A DNA stretch of 64,000 bases, from the NCBI RefSeq assembly GCF_000741695.1, contig NZ_JGZK01000013.1:62001-126000 (forward strand), read 5' to 3'. Positions 53,024 to 60,996 of the stretch are shown piece by piece; position 1 is the stretch's first letter, and each line of letters starts with the position of its first letter. Source of the stretch: Bifidobacterium reuteri DSM 23975 (lineage in GTDB: Bacteria; Actinomycetota; Actinomycetes; Actinomycetales; Bifidobacteriaceae). The notes below the pieces were generated by a model that made no database searches, had not been told where the DNA came from, and was given only the letters and a program-made list of their open reading frames with translations. The translations under genes and the position numbers were made by a program.

Positions 53024-53046
53024 GTTGTCATAGCCGCTATGACAAC
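53024..53046. promoter_or_regulatory. Perfect 23-nt palindrome between the response regulator and a membrane protein gene
   Basis: Arms GTTGTCATAGC and GCTATGACAAC are separated by a single C. It lies 60 bp before the start of the divergent regulator gene (52963) and 78 bp before the membrane protein gene (53124). It is a strong candidate operator for the NarL-type regulator. Confidence 0.65.
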
Positions 53047-53123
53047 CATCATCCCACGATTTTCAGCAAATCTATTATGGAATCATCCCGATAATCCGCA
53101 CAACGTCGTGAAAGGAACCTGAG

Positions 53124-54089
53124 ATGAACACGACATCGCAACGACGGTTCACCTGGAACCGTGCGCATTGGATAGGCATGGTCTCCTTGGCTGTGCTGCT
53201 GGCACTGCTGATCATGGGATCAGGCGTGTTCATCCTCGACTACGACGGAAACGCCAACTGGATGACCTCGCCTGACCATTTCGTCTGGCTGGGCAGCATG
53301 CTGCTGCACTGGCCGTTGGCGCTGGGACTGGCCAATGTGATTCTCGGCAGCATCCGCACCGGCAGTCTGTCGTTCCCGTTGGCGAGCGCGCTGCTCGGCC
53401 CGTTGGGGTTCGGATGGGCGAATCTGCGGCTGCAACCCGGCTATCGATATCCGACGTGGCCGGAATGGGTCGGGCTCATGCGCACCGATGGGTTGCGTCT
53501 CATCGGGCAGACGCTGTACGGCGTGGGCGTGCTGCTGGTCTCCTATGCGGCGGTGGCATTCATCTGTTACGCAATCGGTCGATACGGCCTGCGCGCGCTG
53601 TTCGTGAACCCCGAACCAGGCTCGCTCAGCGCCCGGATGCTGCGCTGGATTCGCAAGGATGCCATCCGATTCGGCTGCTGGCTTGCCGTGGCACTGTCGT
53701 ACGGACTGCTGCTGACTCTGATCATTGTGGGAAGCGAAGCCGTGCTGGGTGCCGCCCTGCTGATCAATTTCGTGATTCCGCCAGTGCTCCTGATAGCGTG
53801 CGGCGCATACGCCTCGCGGGATGCCGCGCTGAGCCGCCCGTGGAGTGCGTTGTTGTTCCCGCTCGTCTGCTCGCTGGTGTCGGTGCCGATACTCGTGGCT
53901 CTGATCAGGCCGTTGGACGACACCTGCTATGTCGGGTCGGTCTGCACCACACTGGGCGACATGTATTTCAACTGGTCGCAGATGGATCAGGTGTGGCATT
54001 TCACCGTGGTGTTCGCGGCGGCCTCGTTCCTCGGTTTCGCCGTGGTGTGGGCCGTGCGGTGGATCATTGCAAAGGTGCGCCGGCGGTAG
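53124..54089 (+). CDS. Multi-pass membrane protein of unknown function
   Basis: 321 aa with AAAGGAACCTGAG before the ATG. About seven to eight hydrophobic segments occur (MVSLAVLLALLIMGSGVFIL, MLLHWPLALGLANVILG, LYGVGVLLVSYAAVAFIC, and a C-terminal VVFAAASFLGFAVVWAVRWI). Two cysteines lie in a likely external loop (DDTCYVGSVCTT). No family is recognized. It is divergent from the kinase/regulator pair with a palindrome between them, so it could be the target they control. Confidence 0.75.
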   Translation: MNTTSQRRFTWNRAHWIGMVSLAVLLALLIMGSGVFILDYDGNANWMTSPDHFVWLGSMLLHWPLALGLANVILGSIRTGSLSFPLASALLGPLGFGWANLRLQPGYRYPTWPEWVGLMRTDGLRLIGQTLYGVGVLLVSYAAVAFICYAIGRYGLRALFVNPEPGSLSARMLRWIRKDAIRFGCWLAVALSYGLLLTLIIVGSEAVLGAALLINFVIPPVLLIACGAYASRDAALSRPWSALLFPLVCSLVSVPILVALIRPLDDTCYVGSVCTTLGDMYFNWSQMDQVWHFTVVFAAASFLGFAVVWAVRWIIAKVRRR

Positions 54090-54345
54090 CGCATTCGCCT
54101 CGGTATGACGCGAACGGCCTAACCCAAACCCTCCATGCGGAGCACGGCACCCGTCGCACGCCGCATCTCCAATGAAACCTATGAATATGGCGAACGGCTG
54201 TTCATCTCAATGGCGAGCAAGGCGCCGAAGTGAAGCTGCGACGAGTCTATACTGGGCGTCAGGCAGCGTCCGCCAAGGGATTGAACCGATTGCCTGTACC
54301 ACACCCGCGTTAGACCGTGCGCATGAAGGTGTATCGTTTGACGTT

Positions 54346-55389
54346 ATGGTTACGATGAAGGAAATCGCGCATCAGGCCGGCGTCTCCGTCTCCACAGTGT
54401 CGCTGGTGCTCAACAACCGCGACGAGGGGCGCGTCCGCGGCGCAGTGGCGCGGCATGTACGCGATATCGCGGCACAGCTCGGATACAAGTCGAACCCGCT
54501 GGCCAGCTCGTTGCGCACCGGACGCACGCATATGCTTGGTTTCATCAGCGAAGACGTAGCCACCACACCGTATGCAGGCGGTATCATTCTCGGAGCGCAA
54601 CGGGCTGCACGACGGTTCGGATACATGCTCATCGTGGTCAGTACGGATGGCGAGGAGAGCGAAACCGCAGAGATCGCAGCGCTGAAACGCTATGGTGCCG
54701 ATGGTTTCCTGTACGCCAAGATGTCCAACCGCATCACACACGCGCCGTCCGCGCTCACCGGGATGCCGCTGGTTCTGGTGGACGCCACCGACGCGGATGG
54801 CAAGATACCCAGCGTGGAGTCGGACGAGTTCCGCATCGGCTACGACGCCACCAAACGCCTCATTGACGCGGGATGCGAACGGATAGCCTACGTGGGTTGT
54901 TCCGAACCGCTGATCGCTCAGGCCGAGCGGCTACGCGGCTATCAGGCCGCGCTGGGGGATGATGGACGGAAATTCGACAGGCGACTGACTATCGACGTGC
55001 TGAACAACGACCCGGCACTGGCTGCCGTGGACCGGCTGTTCAACATGGAGCGGCCAGATGGGTTCTTCTGCTTCAACGACGCACGTGCATGGTATGTCTA
55101 CGAATGCGCCGCCCGACGCGGGCTGACTGTCGGCCGGGATATTTCGGTGGTTGGCGTGGACAACCACCGCGTCTTCGCAGAGACGCTTGCTCCCACGCTC
55201 ACCACCGTGGAACTGCCTCATTTCGAGATGGGCTACTGGGCCGTGACCAAGCTGGTCTCAATGCTCGAAGACCGGCCGCTCGACAACATCGATTGGCCGA
55301 GAACGACCGCGCCCATGCCGCGGCTCGATTCGCCGACGCCCGCAAAAATCCACTGCACACTGGTGGAGAAGCATTCGGTGCGGCAATAG
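54346..55389 (+). CDS. LacI-family transcriptional regulator of sucrose/fructan genes
   Basis: Sugar-responsive repressor (347 aa from ATG 54346, MVTMKEIAHQAGVSVSTVSL; ATG 54355 also possible). The LacI HTH and hinge are complete (RVRGAVARHVRDIAAQLGYK, SNPLASSLRTGRT), followed by the periplasmic-binding-like sensor (ETAEIAALKRYGADGFLYAK, GYDATKRLIDAGCERIAYVG, SVVGVDNHRVFAETLAPTLT). TCGTTTGACG lies just upstream of its own start, a half-match to the operators before the downstream permease, suggesting autoregulation. It is followed by cscB- and cscA-type genes in the same direction. Confidence 0.93.
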   Translation: MVTMKEIAHQAGVSVSTVSLVLNNRDEGRVRGAVARHVRDIAAQLGYKSNPLASSLRTGRTHMLGFISEDVATTPYAGGIILGAQRAARRFGYMLIVVSTDGEESETAEIAALKRYGADGFLYAKMSNRITHAPSALTGMPLVLVDATDADGKIPSVESDEFRIGYDATKRLIDAGCERIAYVGCSEPLIAQAERLRGYQAALGDDGRKFDRRLTIDVLNNDPALAAVDRLFNMERPDGFFCFNDARAWYVYECAARRGLTVGRDISVVGVDNHRVFAETLAPTLTTVELPHFEMGYWAVTKLVSMLEDRPLDNIDWPRTTAPMPRLDSPTPAKIHCTLVEKHSVRQ

Positions 55390-55535
55390 CTTCGCAACGC
55401 ATCCCAATCGGACATGCCTCGTATCAAGCCCTCAGCGGCCTCGTCCTATCAACAGAATCCTCACAGCGTGACTTCTTGACGATTCACCCGAGAAATCACG
55501 CATCCAAAGGGCCATATGTTCGACACGCCGAGTTT

Positions 55536-55574
55536 CGTCAATCGTTTGACGTAAATCGATTGACGTCTCATAAT
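55536..55574 (+). promoter_or_regulatory. Permease-fructosidase promoter with tandem LacI-type operators
   Basis: Operator 1 is CGTCAATCGTTTGACG (55536-55551) and operator 2 is CGTAAATCGATTGACG (55550-55565), two near-palindromes sharing 2 bp. -35 TTGACG (55546-55551), 17 bp, -10 CATAAT (55569-55574). Both operators cover the -35 and spacer, so bound repressor would block RNA polymerase. Confidence 0.75.
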
Positions 55575-55679
55575 GAATATCACACACAATAACTTCCGCA
55601 ACGGCACAGCCGCTCGAGCCGAAGTGTCACAACAACCCAACGACAAAGCAGCAAATCCGGCAGTAATCAAAGGATGATT

Positions 55680-57014
55680 ATGGCAAGCGTGTCCAAAACC
55701 CCATGGAGGAATCCCTCCTACCTGCAAAGCTCCCTCGGCATCTTCATGTTCTTCTGCTCATGGGGAATCTGGTGGTCCTTCTTCCGCATCTGGCTCGAAT
55801 CACTGGGCCTGAGCGGCACCGAGGTCGGCACCATCTACTCCATCAACTCCGCCGCGACCATGATCATCATGTTCGCCTACGGCATCATCCAGGACCAGCT
55901 CGGCATCAAGCGACAGCTCGTCATCGCGGTCTCCGTGATCTCCGCGTGCGTGGGCCCCTTCGTCCAGTTCGTCTATGCGCCGATGATTGATGCCGGCGGC
56001 ACCACCCGCTGGTTCGGCGCCCTACTCGGCTCCGTCGTCCTGTCCGCAGGATTCATGGCGGCCTGCTCCCTGTTCGAGGCGATCACCGAACGCTACTCAC
56101 GCAAGTTCAACTTCGAATACGGCCAGTCCCGCGCCTGGGGCTCGTTCGGCTACGCCATCGTGGCGCTGTGCGCCGGCTTCCTGTTCAACATCAATCCGAT
56201 GATCAACTTCTGGATCGGCACCGCCTGCGGCGTCGGCATGCTGCTCATCTACCTGTGCTGGGTGCCTTCCGAGCAGAAGGGAGAGCTTAAGAAGGCCGCA
56301 GACCCGACCGCCGAGAAGTCCAGCCCCTCCTTCAAGGAGATGGTCGGCGTCCTGAAGATGCCGACCCTGTGGGTGCTGATCGTCTTCATGCTCCTGACCA
56401 ACACCTTCTACACCGTGTTCGACCAGCAGTGGTTCCCGGTCTACTACGCCGGCCTGTTCCCCACCGAAGCCATCGGCAACGCCACCTACGGCACGCTGAA
56501 TGGATTCCAAGTGTTCCTCGAGTCCGCGATGATGGGCGTCGTACCGATCATCATGCGCAAGATCGGCGTACGCAACGCGCTGCTGCTCGGCGCCACGGTG
56601 ATGTTCCTGCGCATCGGCCTGTGCGGCGTGTTCCACGACCCGGTCACCGTCTCCATCGTCAAACTGTTCCACTCCATCGAAGTGCCGCTGTTCTGCCTGC
56701 CGGCGTTCCGCTACTTCACGCTGCACTTCGACACCAAGCTCTCCGCCACGCTGTACATGGTCGGATTCCAGATCGCCTCCCAAGTGGGACAGATCATCTT
56801 CTCCACCCCGCTGGGCGCCTTCCATGACTACATGACCGGAATCCTTCCGGACAACGACATGGGTTCGCGCGTGACCTTCTGGGTCATCTCCGGCATCGTG
56901 CTGTGCGCCTTGGTCTACGGCTTCTTCGTGATCAAGCGCGACGACCAGGAGGTCGGCGGCGACCCGTTCTACACCGACAGCCAACTCAAGGCCATGGAAG
57001 CCGCCAAGGCCTGA
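55680..57014 (+). CDS. cscB: Sucrose/oligosaccharide:H+ symporter, LacY (CscB) family
   Basis: MFS permease of the oligosaccharide:H+ symporter family (444 aa). ATG 55680 with CAAAGGA is preferred over ATG 55674. Family features: YLQSSLGIFMFFCSWGIWWS, GTEVGTIYSINSAATMIIMF, the acidic pair and Arg of the LacY/CscB transport site in ERYSRKFNFEYGQSRAWGSF, GYAIVALCAGFLFNINP, and EVPLFCLPAFRYFTLHFDTK. The permease-GH32 arrangement with a LacI regulator is the standard sucrose/short-chain fructooligosaccharide locus of bifidobacteria. Confidence 0.92.
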   Translation: MASVSKTPWRNPSYLQSSLGIFMFFCSWGIWWSFFRIWLESLGLSGTEVGTIYSINSAATMIIMFAYGIIQDQLGIKRQLVIAVSVISACVGPFVQFVYAPMIDAGGTTRWFGALLGSVVLSAGFMAACSLFEAITERYSRKFNFEYGQSRAWGSFGYAIVALCAGFLFNINPMINFWIGTACGVGMLLIYLCWVPSEQKGELKKAADPTAEKSSPSFKEMVGVLKMPTLWVLIVFMLLTNTFYTVFDQQWFPVYYAGLFPTEAIGNATYGTLNGFQVFLESAMMGVVPIIMRKIGVRNALLLGATVMFLRIGLCGVFHDPVTVSIVKLFHSIEVPLFCLPAFRYFTLHFDTKLSATLYMVGFQIASQVGQIIFSTPLGAFHDYMTGILPDNDMGSRVTFWVISGIVLCALVYGFFVIKRDDQEVGGDPFYTDSQLKAMEAAKA

Positions 57015-57065
57015 GCACCTACCTCCATCAGCGATGACAATCATCCAAAGCACCAAGGAATCATC

Positions 57066-58643
57066 ATGACCGACTTCATTCCGGACAAGCCCGTATACAC
57101 CCCCATCTGCGACCACGACGAGGCGCTCGCCAAGGCGGCCGCAGGAGTCGCCGAACTCGCCGCCCACCGCAACGACCGCTGGTACCCGAAGTTCCATATC
57201 GCCTCCGACGGCGGATGGATCAACGACCCCAACGGCCTGTGCTACTACAAGGGCCGCTGGCATGTGTTCTACCAGCTGCATCCCTACGGCACCCAGTGGG
57301 GCCTGTGCCATTGGGGCCATGTGTCCAGCGAGGACATGGTTACATGGCGCCGTGAGCCCATCGCCTTCGCTCCTTCCCTCGAACAGGAGAAGGACGGCGT
57401 GTTCTCCGGCTCCGCGGTCATCGGAGATGACGGCAAACTGCGCTTCTACTACACCGGACACCGCTGGGCCAACGGGCACGACAACACCGGTGGCGACTGG
57501 CAGGTGCAGATGCTCGCCACCCCGGATGACGACAGCCTGACCCATGTGACCAAGCAGGGCATGATCATCGACTGCCCGACCGACAAGGTGGACCACCATT
57601 ACCGTGATCCGAAGGTGTGGAAGACCGGCGACACCTGGTATATGACCTTCGGTGTCTCCTCCGCGGATAAGCGCGGCCAGATGTGGCTGTTCTCCTCCAA
57701 GGATATGGATCACTGGACCTACGAGCGCGTATTGTTCGAGCACCCCGATCCGAACGTCTTCATGCTCGAATGCCCTGACTTCTTCCCGATCCGGGACAAG
57801 GAAGGCAACGAGAAGTGGGTCATCGGCTTCTCCGCCATGGGTTCTAAGCCGAACGGCTTCATGAACCGCAACGTCAACAACGCCGGCTACATGATCGGCA
57901 CCTGGGAGCCGGGTGGCGAATTCAAGCCGGAAACCGAATTCCGTCTGTGGGATTGCGGCCACAACTACTATGCCCCGCAGTCCTTCCACGTGGACGGCCC
58001 GGAACACGGCGGGCAGGGTCGCCAGATCGTCTACGGATGGATGAGCCCGTTCGTCGAGCCTATTCCGATGCAGCAGGATGGCTGGTGCGGCCAGCTCACG
58101 CTGCCGCGTGAGATCACCCTCGGCGAGGACGGCGACGTGGTCACCGCCCCGGTGGCCGAGATGGAAGGCCTGCGCACGGACACGTTCGACCATGGTTCCA
58201 TCACGCTTGATATGGACGGCGAGCAGGTCATCGCCGACGACGCCGAGGCTGTGGAGATCGAGATGACCATCGACCTGGCGCATTCCACCGCCGAGCGCGC
58301 TGGGCTCAAGATCCACGCCACTGAGAATGGCGCATACACGTATGTGGCCTATGACGACCAGATCGGACGTGTGGTGGTGGACCGTCAGACCATGTCCAAC
58401 GGCGACCGCGGATACCGCACAGCACCACTCACCCAGGCGGAACTGGCCTCCGGCACTCTGGACCTGCGCGTGTTCGTGGATCGCGGCTCCGTGGAGGTCT
58501 ACGTCAACGGTGGCCACCAAGTGCTGAGCTCCTACTCCTACGCCTCCGAAGGCCCGCGCGCCATCAAGCTCGTCGCCGAGTCCGGTAGTCTCAAGGTGGA
58601 TTCCCTGAAGCTCCACCACATGAAGTCCATCGGACTGGAGTAG
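57066..58643 (+). CDS. cscA: Beta-fructofuranosidase (glycoside hydrolase family 32)
   Basis: Cytoplasmic invertase that splits sucrose and short fructooligosaccharides (525 aa; no signal peptide). CAAGGAATCATC precedes ATG 57066. The nucleophile Asp54 is in GGWINDPNGLCYYKG; FSGSAVIGDDG, HHYRDPKVWK (transition-state Asp) and MLECPDFFPI (acid/base Glu) follow. The C-terminal beta-sandwich contains LDLRVFVDRGSVEVYVNGG. It lies 51 bp after the permease and is followed by a strong terminator. Confidence 0.96.
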   Translation: MTDFIPDKPVYTPICDHDEALAKAAAGVAELAAHRNDRWYPKFHIASDGGWINDPNGLCYYKGRWHVFYQLHPYGTQWGLCHWGHVSSEDMVTWRREPIAFAPSLEQEKDGVFSGSAVIGDDGKLRFYYTGHRWANGHDNTGGDWQVQMLATPDDDSLTHVTKQGMIIDCPTDKVDHHYRDPKVWKTGDTWYMTFGVSSADKRGQMWLFSSKDMDHWTYERVLFEHPDPNVFMLECPDFFPIRDKEGNEKWVIGFSAMGSKPNGFMNRNVNNAGYMIGTWEPGGEFKPETEFRLWDCGHNYYAPQSFHVDGPEHGGQGRQIVYGWMSPFVEPIPMQQDGWCGQLTLPREITLGEDGDVVTAPVAEMEGLRTDTFDHGSITLDMDGEQVIADDAEAVEIEMTIDLAHSTAERAGLKIHATENGAYTYVAYDDQIGRVVVDRQTMSNGDRGYRTAPLTQAELASGTLDLRVFVDRGSVEVYVNGGHQVLSSYSYASEGPRAIKLVAESGSLKVDSLKLHHMKSIGLE

Positions 58644-58650
58644 CTCTTTC

Positions 58651-58678
58651 ACCTCCCTCGTCAGAGGGAGGTTTTTTT
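58651..58678 (+). terminator. Terminator after the fructosidase gene
   Basis: ACCTCCCT/AGGGAGGT stem around CGTCAG, followed by TTTTTTT. The stem is the same type as the right hairpin of the dispersed repeat. Confidence 0.93.
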
Positions 58679-58838
58679 GTGCGCCCTGTCGTTCGCCTTC
58701 GCCTATACTGATGGACGGCATATAACACAATCCATCACACGACCGGCAGGCGCGCAGGCTCCTCACCTTACTGTTCCACGCCCCGGCCGCAAGCGCCACC
58801 AGCAAACCGGACTGGCGCGGAAAGCAAGGTGACATCCC

Positions 58839-59621
58839 ATGTCCATCGCCAAGCGCCTCAAGCGCCGCATGCCCACCGTCATCGCCGTCATCGTATTGCT
58901 GGCAGTCTGGGAAACGTGGGTGGATCTAGGACATGTCTCCCCCACGATGATCTCCGCGCCAAGCGAGATTTTCGCCGCCACCATCGAAACATGGAACACG
59001 CTCGGCCCGGCCGCGGCAATCACCGGCTATGAGGGCGTGGTTGGATTCCTGTTTGCCGTGTTCTTCGGCATTATGATCGGCATTGCACTGTACTGCTCGC
59101 ACACGTTCAACGCGGCGTTCTATCCGCTGCTTGCCGCCGCACAAACCATGCCGCTGATTTCCATCGCCCCGTTGTTCCTGATTTGGTTCGGTTTTGAGAT
59201 TTCCGGCAAAATCGTAATCGTGGCGGTATTCGGCCTCTTCCCCATCGCCGTGCAGACTGTGCGCGGACTAGAAGCAGTGCCCCAGTTCTATTCCGACGTC
59301 GCATTGACCTGCGGCGCGACCCCGGTCTGGACGCTCTGGCACGTGAAGCTGCGCGTTGCCGCACGTCAGATCTATGGCGGTATCCGAGTATCTGCCGCAT
59401 ACATCTTCGCCACGGCATCCACCGCTGAATACCTTGGCGCACGCAAGGGCCTTGGCATCTGGCTGCAGGCTGCCTACAATTCATTCCGCACGCCGCTGAT
59501 CTTCTCCGCCACCATCGTCATTATCCTGATGACATGCGTACTGATGCTGGCGGTAAACGCCAGCGAGCGCATCCTGCTCGGCCCGCCCGGCGACGACGAA
59601 GACCCCGACGCGGACCAGTAG
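58839..59621 (+). CDS. thiX: ABC transporter permease, thiamine-precursor uptake type (ThiX)
   Basis: Inner-membrane permease (260 aa) of the SsuC/ThiX/NMT1-associated group. Six segments occur, starting with MPTVIAVIVLLAVWETWVDL. The cytoplasmic EAA-type loop is EAVPQFYSDVALTCGATPVW, TLWHVKLRVAARQIYGGIRV. Typical PLISIAPLFLIWFGF and TASTAEYLGARKGLGIWLQA also appear. The substrate-binding protein gene (59882) follows. No ATPase gene is in the window; an IS element starts where it would be expected. A -10-like TATACT lies at 58704-58709. Confidence 0.85.
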   Translation: MSIAKRLKRRMPTVIAVIVLLAVWETWVDLGHVSPTMISAPSEIFAATIETWNTLGPAAAITGYEGVVGFLFAVFFGIMIGIALYCSHTFNAAFYPLLAAAQTMPLISIAPLFLIWFGFEISGKIVIVAVFGLFPIAVQTVRGLEAVPQFYSDVALTCGATPVWTLWHVKLRVAARQIYGGIRVSAAYIFATASTAEYLGARKGLGIWLQAAYNSFRTPLIFSATIVIILMTCVLMLAVNASERILLGPPGDDEDPDADQ

Positions 59622-59706
59622 TTCTTTTTTTACCGTCAAAGGCACGAGCCGGCGGCCAGGACCGACTGAACGAAGCGGCTTCTCATGAGGTCTCCAACCC
59701 TGTCTC

Positions 59707-59831
59707 TATAATGGAACAGCTTTACCAGCGTGTGGCAAACCGGCTTTCCCGAGCTTTCATAGGGAATGTCGGGGGCGCTGGTCGAACGGAAATCAAGGCC
59801 CTCCATATCGTTTTCTGCCGACTTCCGTTCG
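59707..59831 (+). promoter_or_regulatory. thiY promoter -10 and structured leader
   Basis: TATAAT at 59707-59712 is followed by a leader of about 160 nt. A perfect 9-bp stem CGAACGGAA/TTCCGTTCG (59783-59791 with 59823-59831) closes a 31-nt loop. The leader does not contain TPP riboswitch motifs. Confidence 0.45.
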
Positions 59832-59881
59832 AAGCAATCCCAGAGAACGATAGAGAGACAACGAATTAGGGAACCATCATT

Positions 59882-60952
59882 ATGAAGAAAAGCCTTGTAT
59901 CCAAGGCCGCTGCCCTCGTGGGCGCCCTTGCCATGACTTTCGGTTTCGCCGCATGTGGCCAGACCAACACCGCCGACTCCTCCAACTCCAACACCTCCGA
60001 CCTCAAGAAGGTCACTTTCATGCTTTCCTGGGCACCCGATACCAACCACATCGGCGTGTACGTGGCCAAGAACAAGGGCTACTTCAAGGACGCCGGCCTT
60101 GACGTGGATATCGTGGCCGTGGCCCAGGCCGGTGCCGAACAGGCCGTGAACAACGGTGTGGCCGACTTCGCCCTGTCCAACCTGACCAACGTGGGCGTCT
60201 ACACGCTGAAGGGCGCTCACATCAAGCAGGTGCTGCAGGTGCAGCAGAAGCCGAGCGCCATTTGGTGCGCACTGGCGTCCAACACCGCCATCAAGTCCCC
60301 TAAGGATTTGGATGGCAAGACCTTCGCCACCTTCGGCTCCAACGAGTCCGATGCCGTGGTGCGCCGCATGATCCAAACCGATGGCGGCAAGGGCGAATTC
60401 GACAAGGTGACCGTCGGCACCTCCACCTTCCAGACCATGGAATCCGGCAAGGCCGATTTCGGCGGCTTCTACGCCACGTGGGAAGGCGTGCAAGCCGACA
60501 TGTACGGCCCGAAGCTCAACTGCTTCACCGAGCCTGACTATGGCGTGCCCGGCAACGCCGACACCATCGGCATCATCACCAATGACAAGACCATCAAGAA
60601 CAATCCCGACCTGGTCAAGATGTTCACTCAGGCCACTCAAAAGGGTTACGAGTACGCGTACGCCAACCCGGATGACGCCGCGCAGATTCTCGTGGACGAA
60701 GCCCCTGACGCCAACCTCAAGCCCGAATTCGTCAAGAAGAGCATGCAGGTTATCGTCGACGGCCAGTACTGGGGCGATCCGGCCAAGATCAAGGACGGCT
60801 CTTTCGTGCTCGGCACCAACGACTTCAAGGGCGCTCAGGAATACTTCGACTTCCTGGCTGAAGAAGACGCATACACCGACAGTCATGACAAGATAATTCA
60901 TGAGGCCCCGCAGGCCAAGGACCTTGCCACCGACGAATTCATCGGCAAGTAA
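59882..60952 (+). CDS. thiY: ABC transporter substrate-binding lipoprotein, ThiY/NMT1 family
   Basis: Secreted lipoprotein (356 aa) that binds a thiamine precursor, probably HMP or a formylaminopyrimidine. AGGGAACCATCATT precedes the ATG. Signal peptide MKKSLVSKAAALVGALAMTF ends at FAAC with Cys25 as the lipid anchor. NMT1/THI5 motifs: VTFMLSWAPDTNHIGVYVAK, NKGYFKDAGLDVDIV, GADFALSNLT-like VADFALSNLTNV, IKSPKDLDGKTFATFGSNES and GFYATWEGVQA. Together with the permease upstream it forms an uptake system that would feed ThiD. An IS3 element begins 45 bp after the stop. Confidence 0.88.
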   Translation: MKKSLVSKAAALVGALAMTFGFAACGQTNTADSSNSNTSDLKKVTFMLSWAPDTNHIGVYVAKNKGYFKDAGLDVDIVAVAQAGAEQAVNNGVADFALSNLTNVGVYTLKGAHIKQVLQVQQKPSAIWCALASNTAIKSPKDLDGKTFATFGSNESDAVVRRMIQTDGGKGEFDKVTVGTSTFQTMESGKADFGGFYATWEGVQADMYGPKLNCFTEPDYGVPGNADTIGIITNDKTIKNNPDLVKMFTQATQKGYEYAYANPDDAAQILVDEAPDANLKPEFVKKSMQVIVDGQYWGDPAKIKDGSFVLGTNDFKGAQEYFDFLAEEDAYTDSHDKIIHEAPQAKDLATDEFIGK

Positions 60953-60996
60953 TTTCCGATATTCCGAGTTTGAATCTACGCAAAAATGCGTCCTTC

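Noticed and set aside
56097..58835. 912-codon open frame on the minus strand across the permease and fructosidase genes
   Set aside because: It is antisense to two well-supported genes and has no family features. The high GC at third positions of those genes creates long antisense frames.
59783..59831. TPP riboswitch in the thiY leader
   Set aside because: None of the conserved THI blocks seen at 42852-42940 is present.
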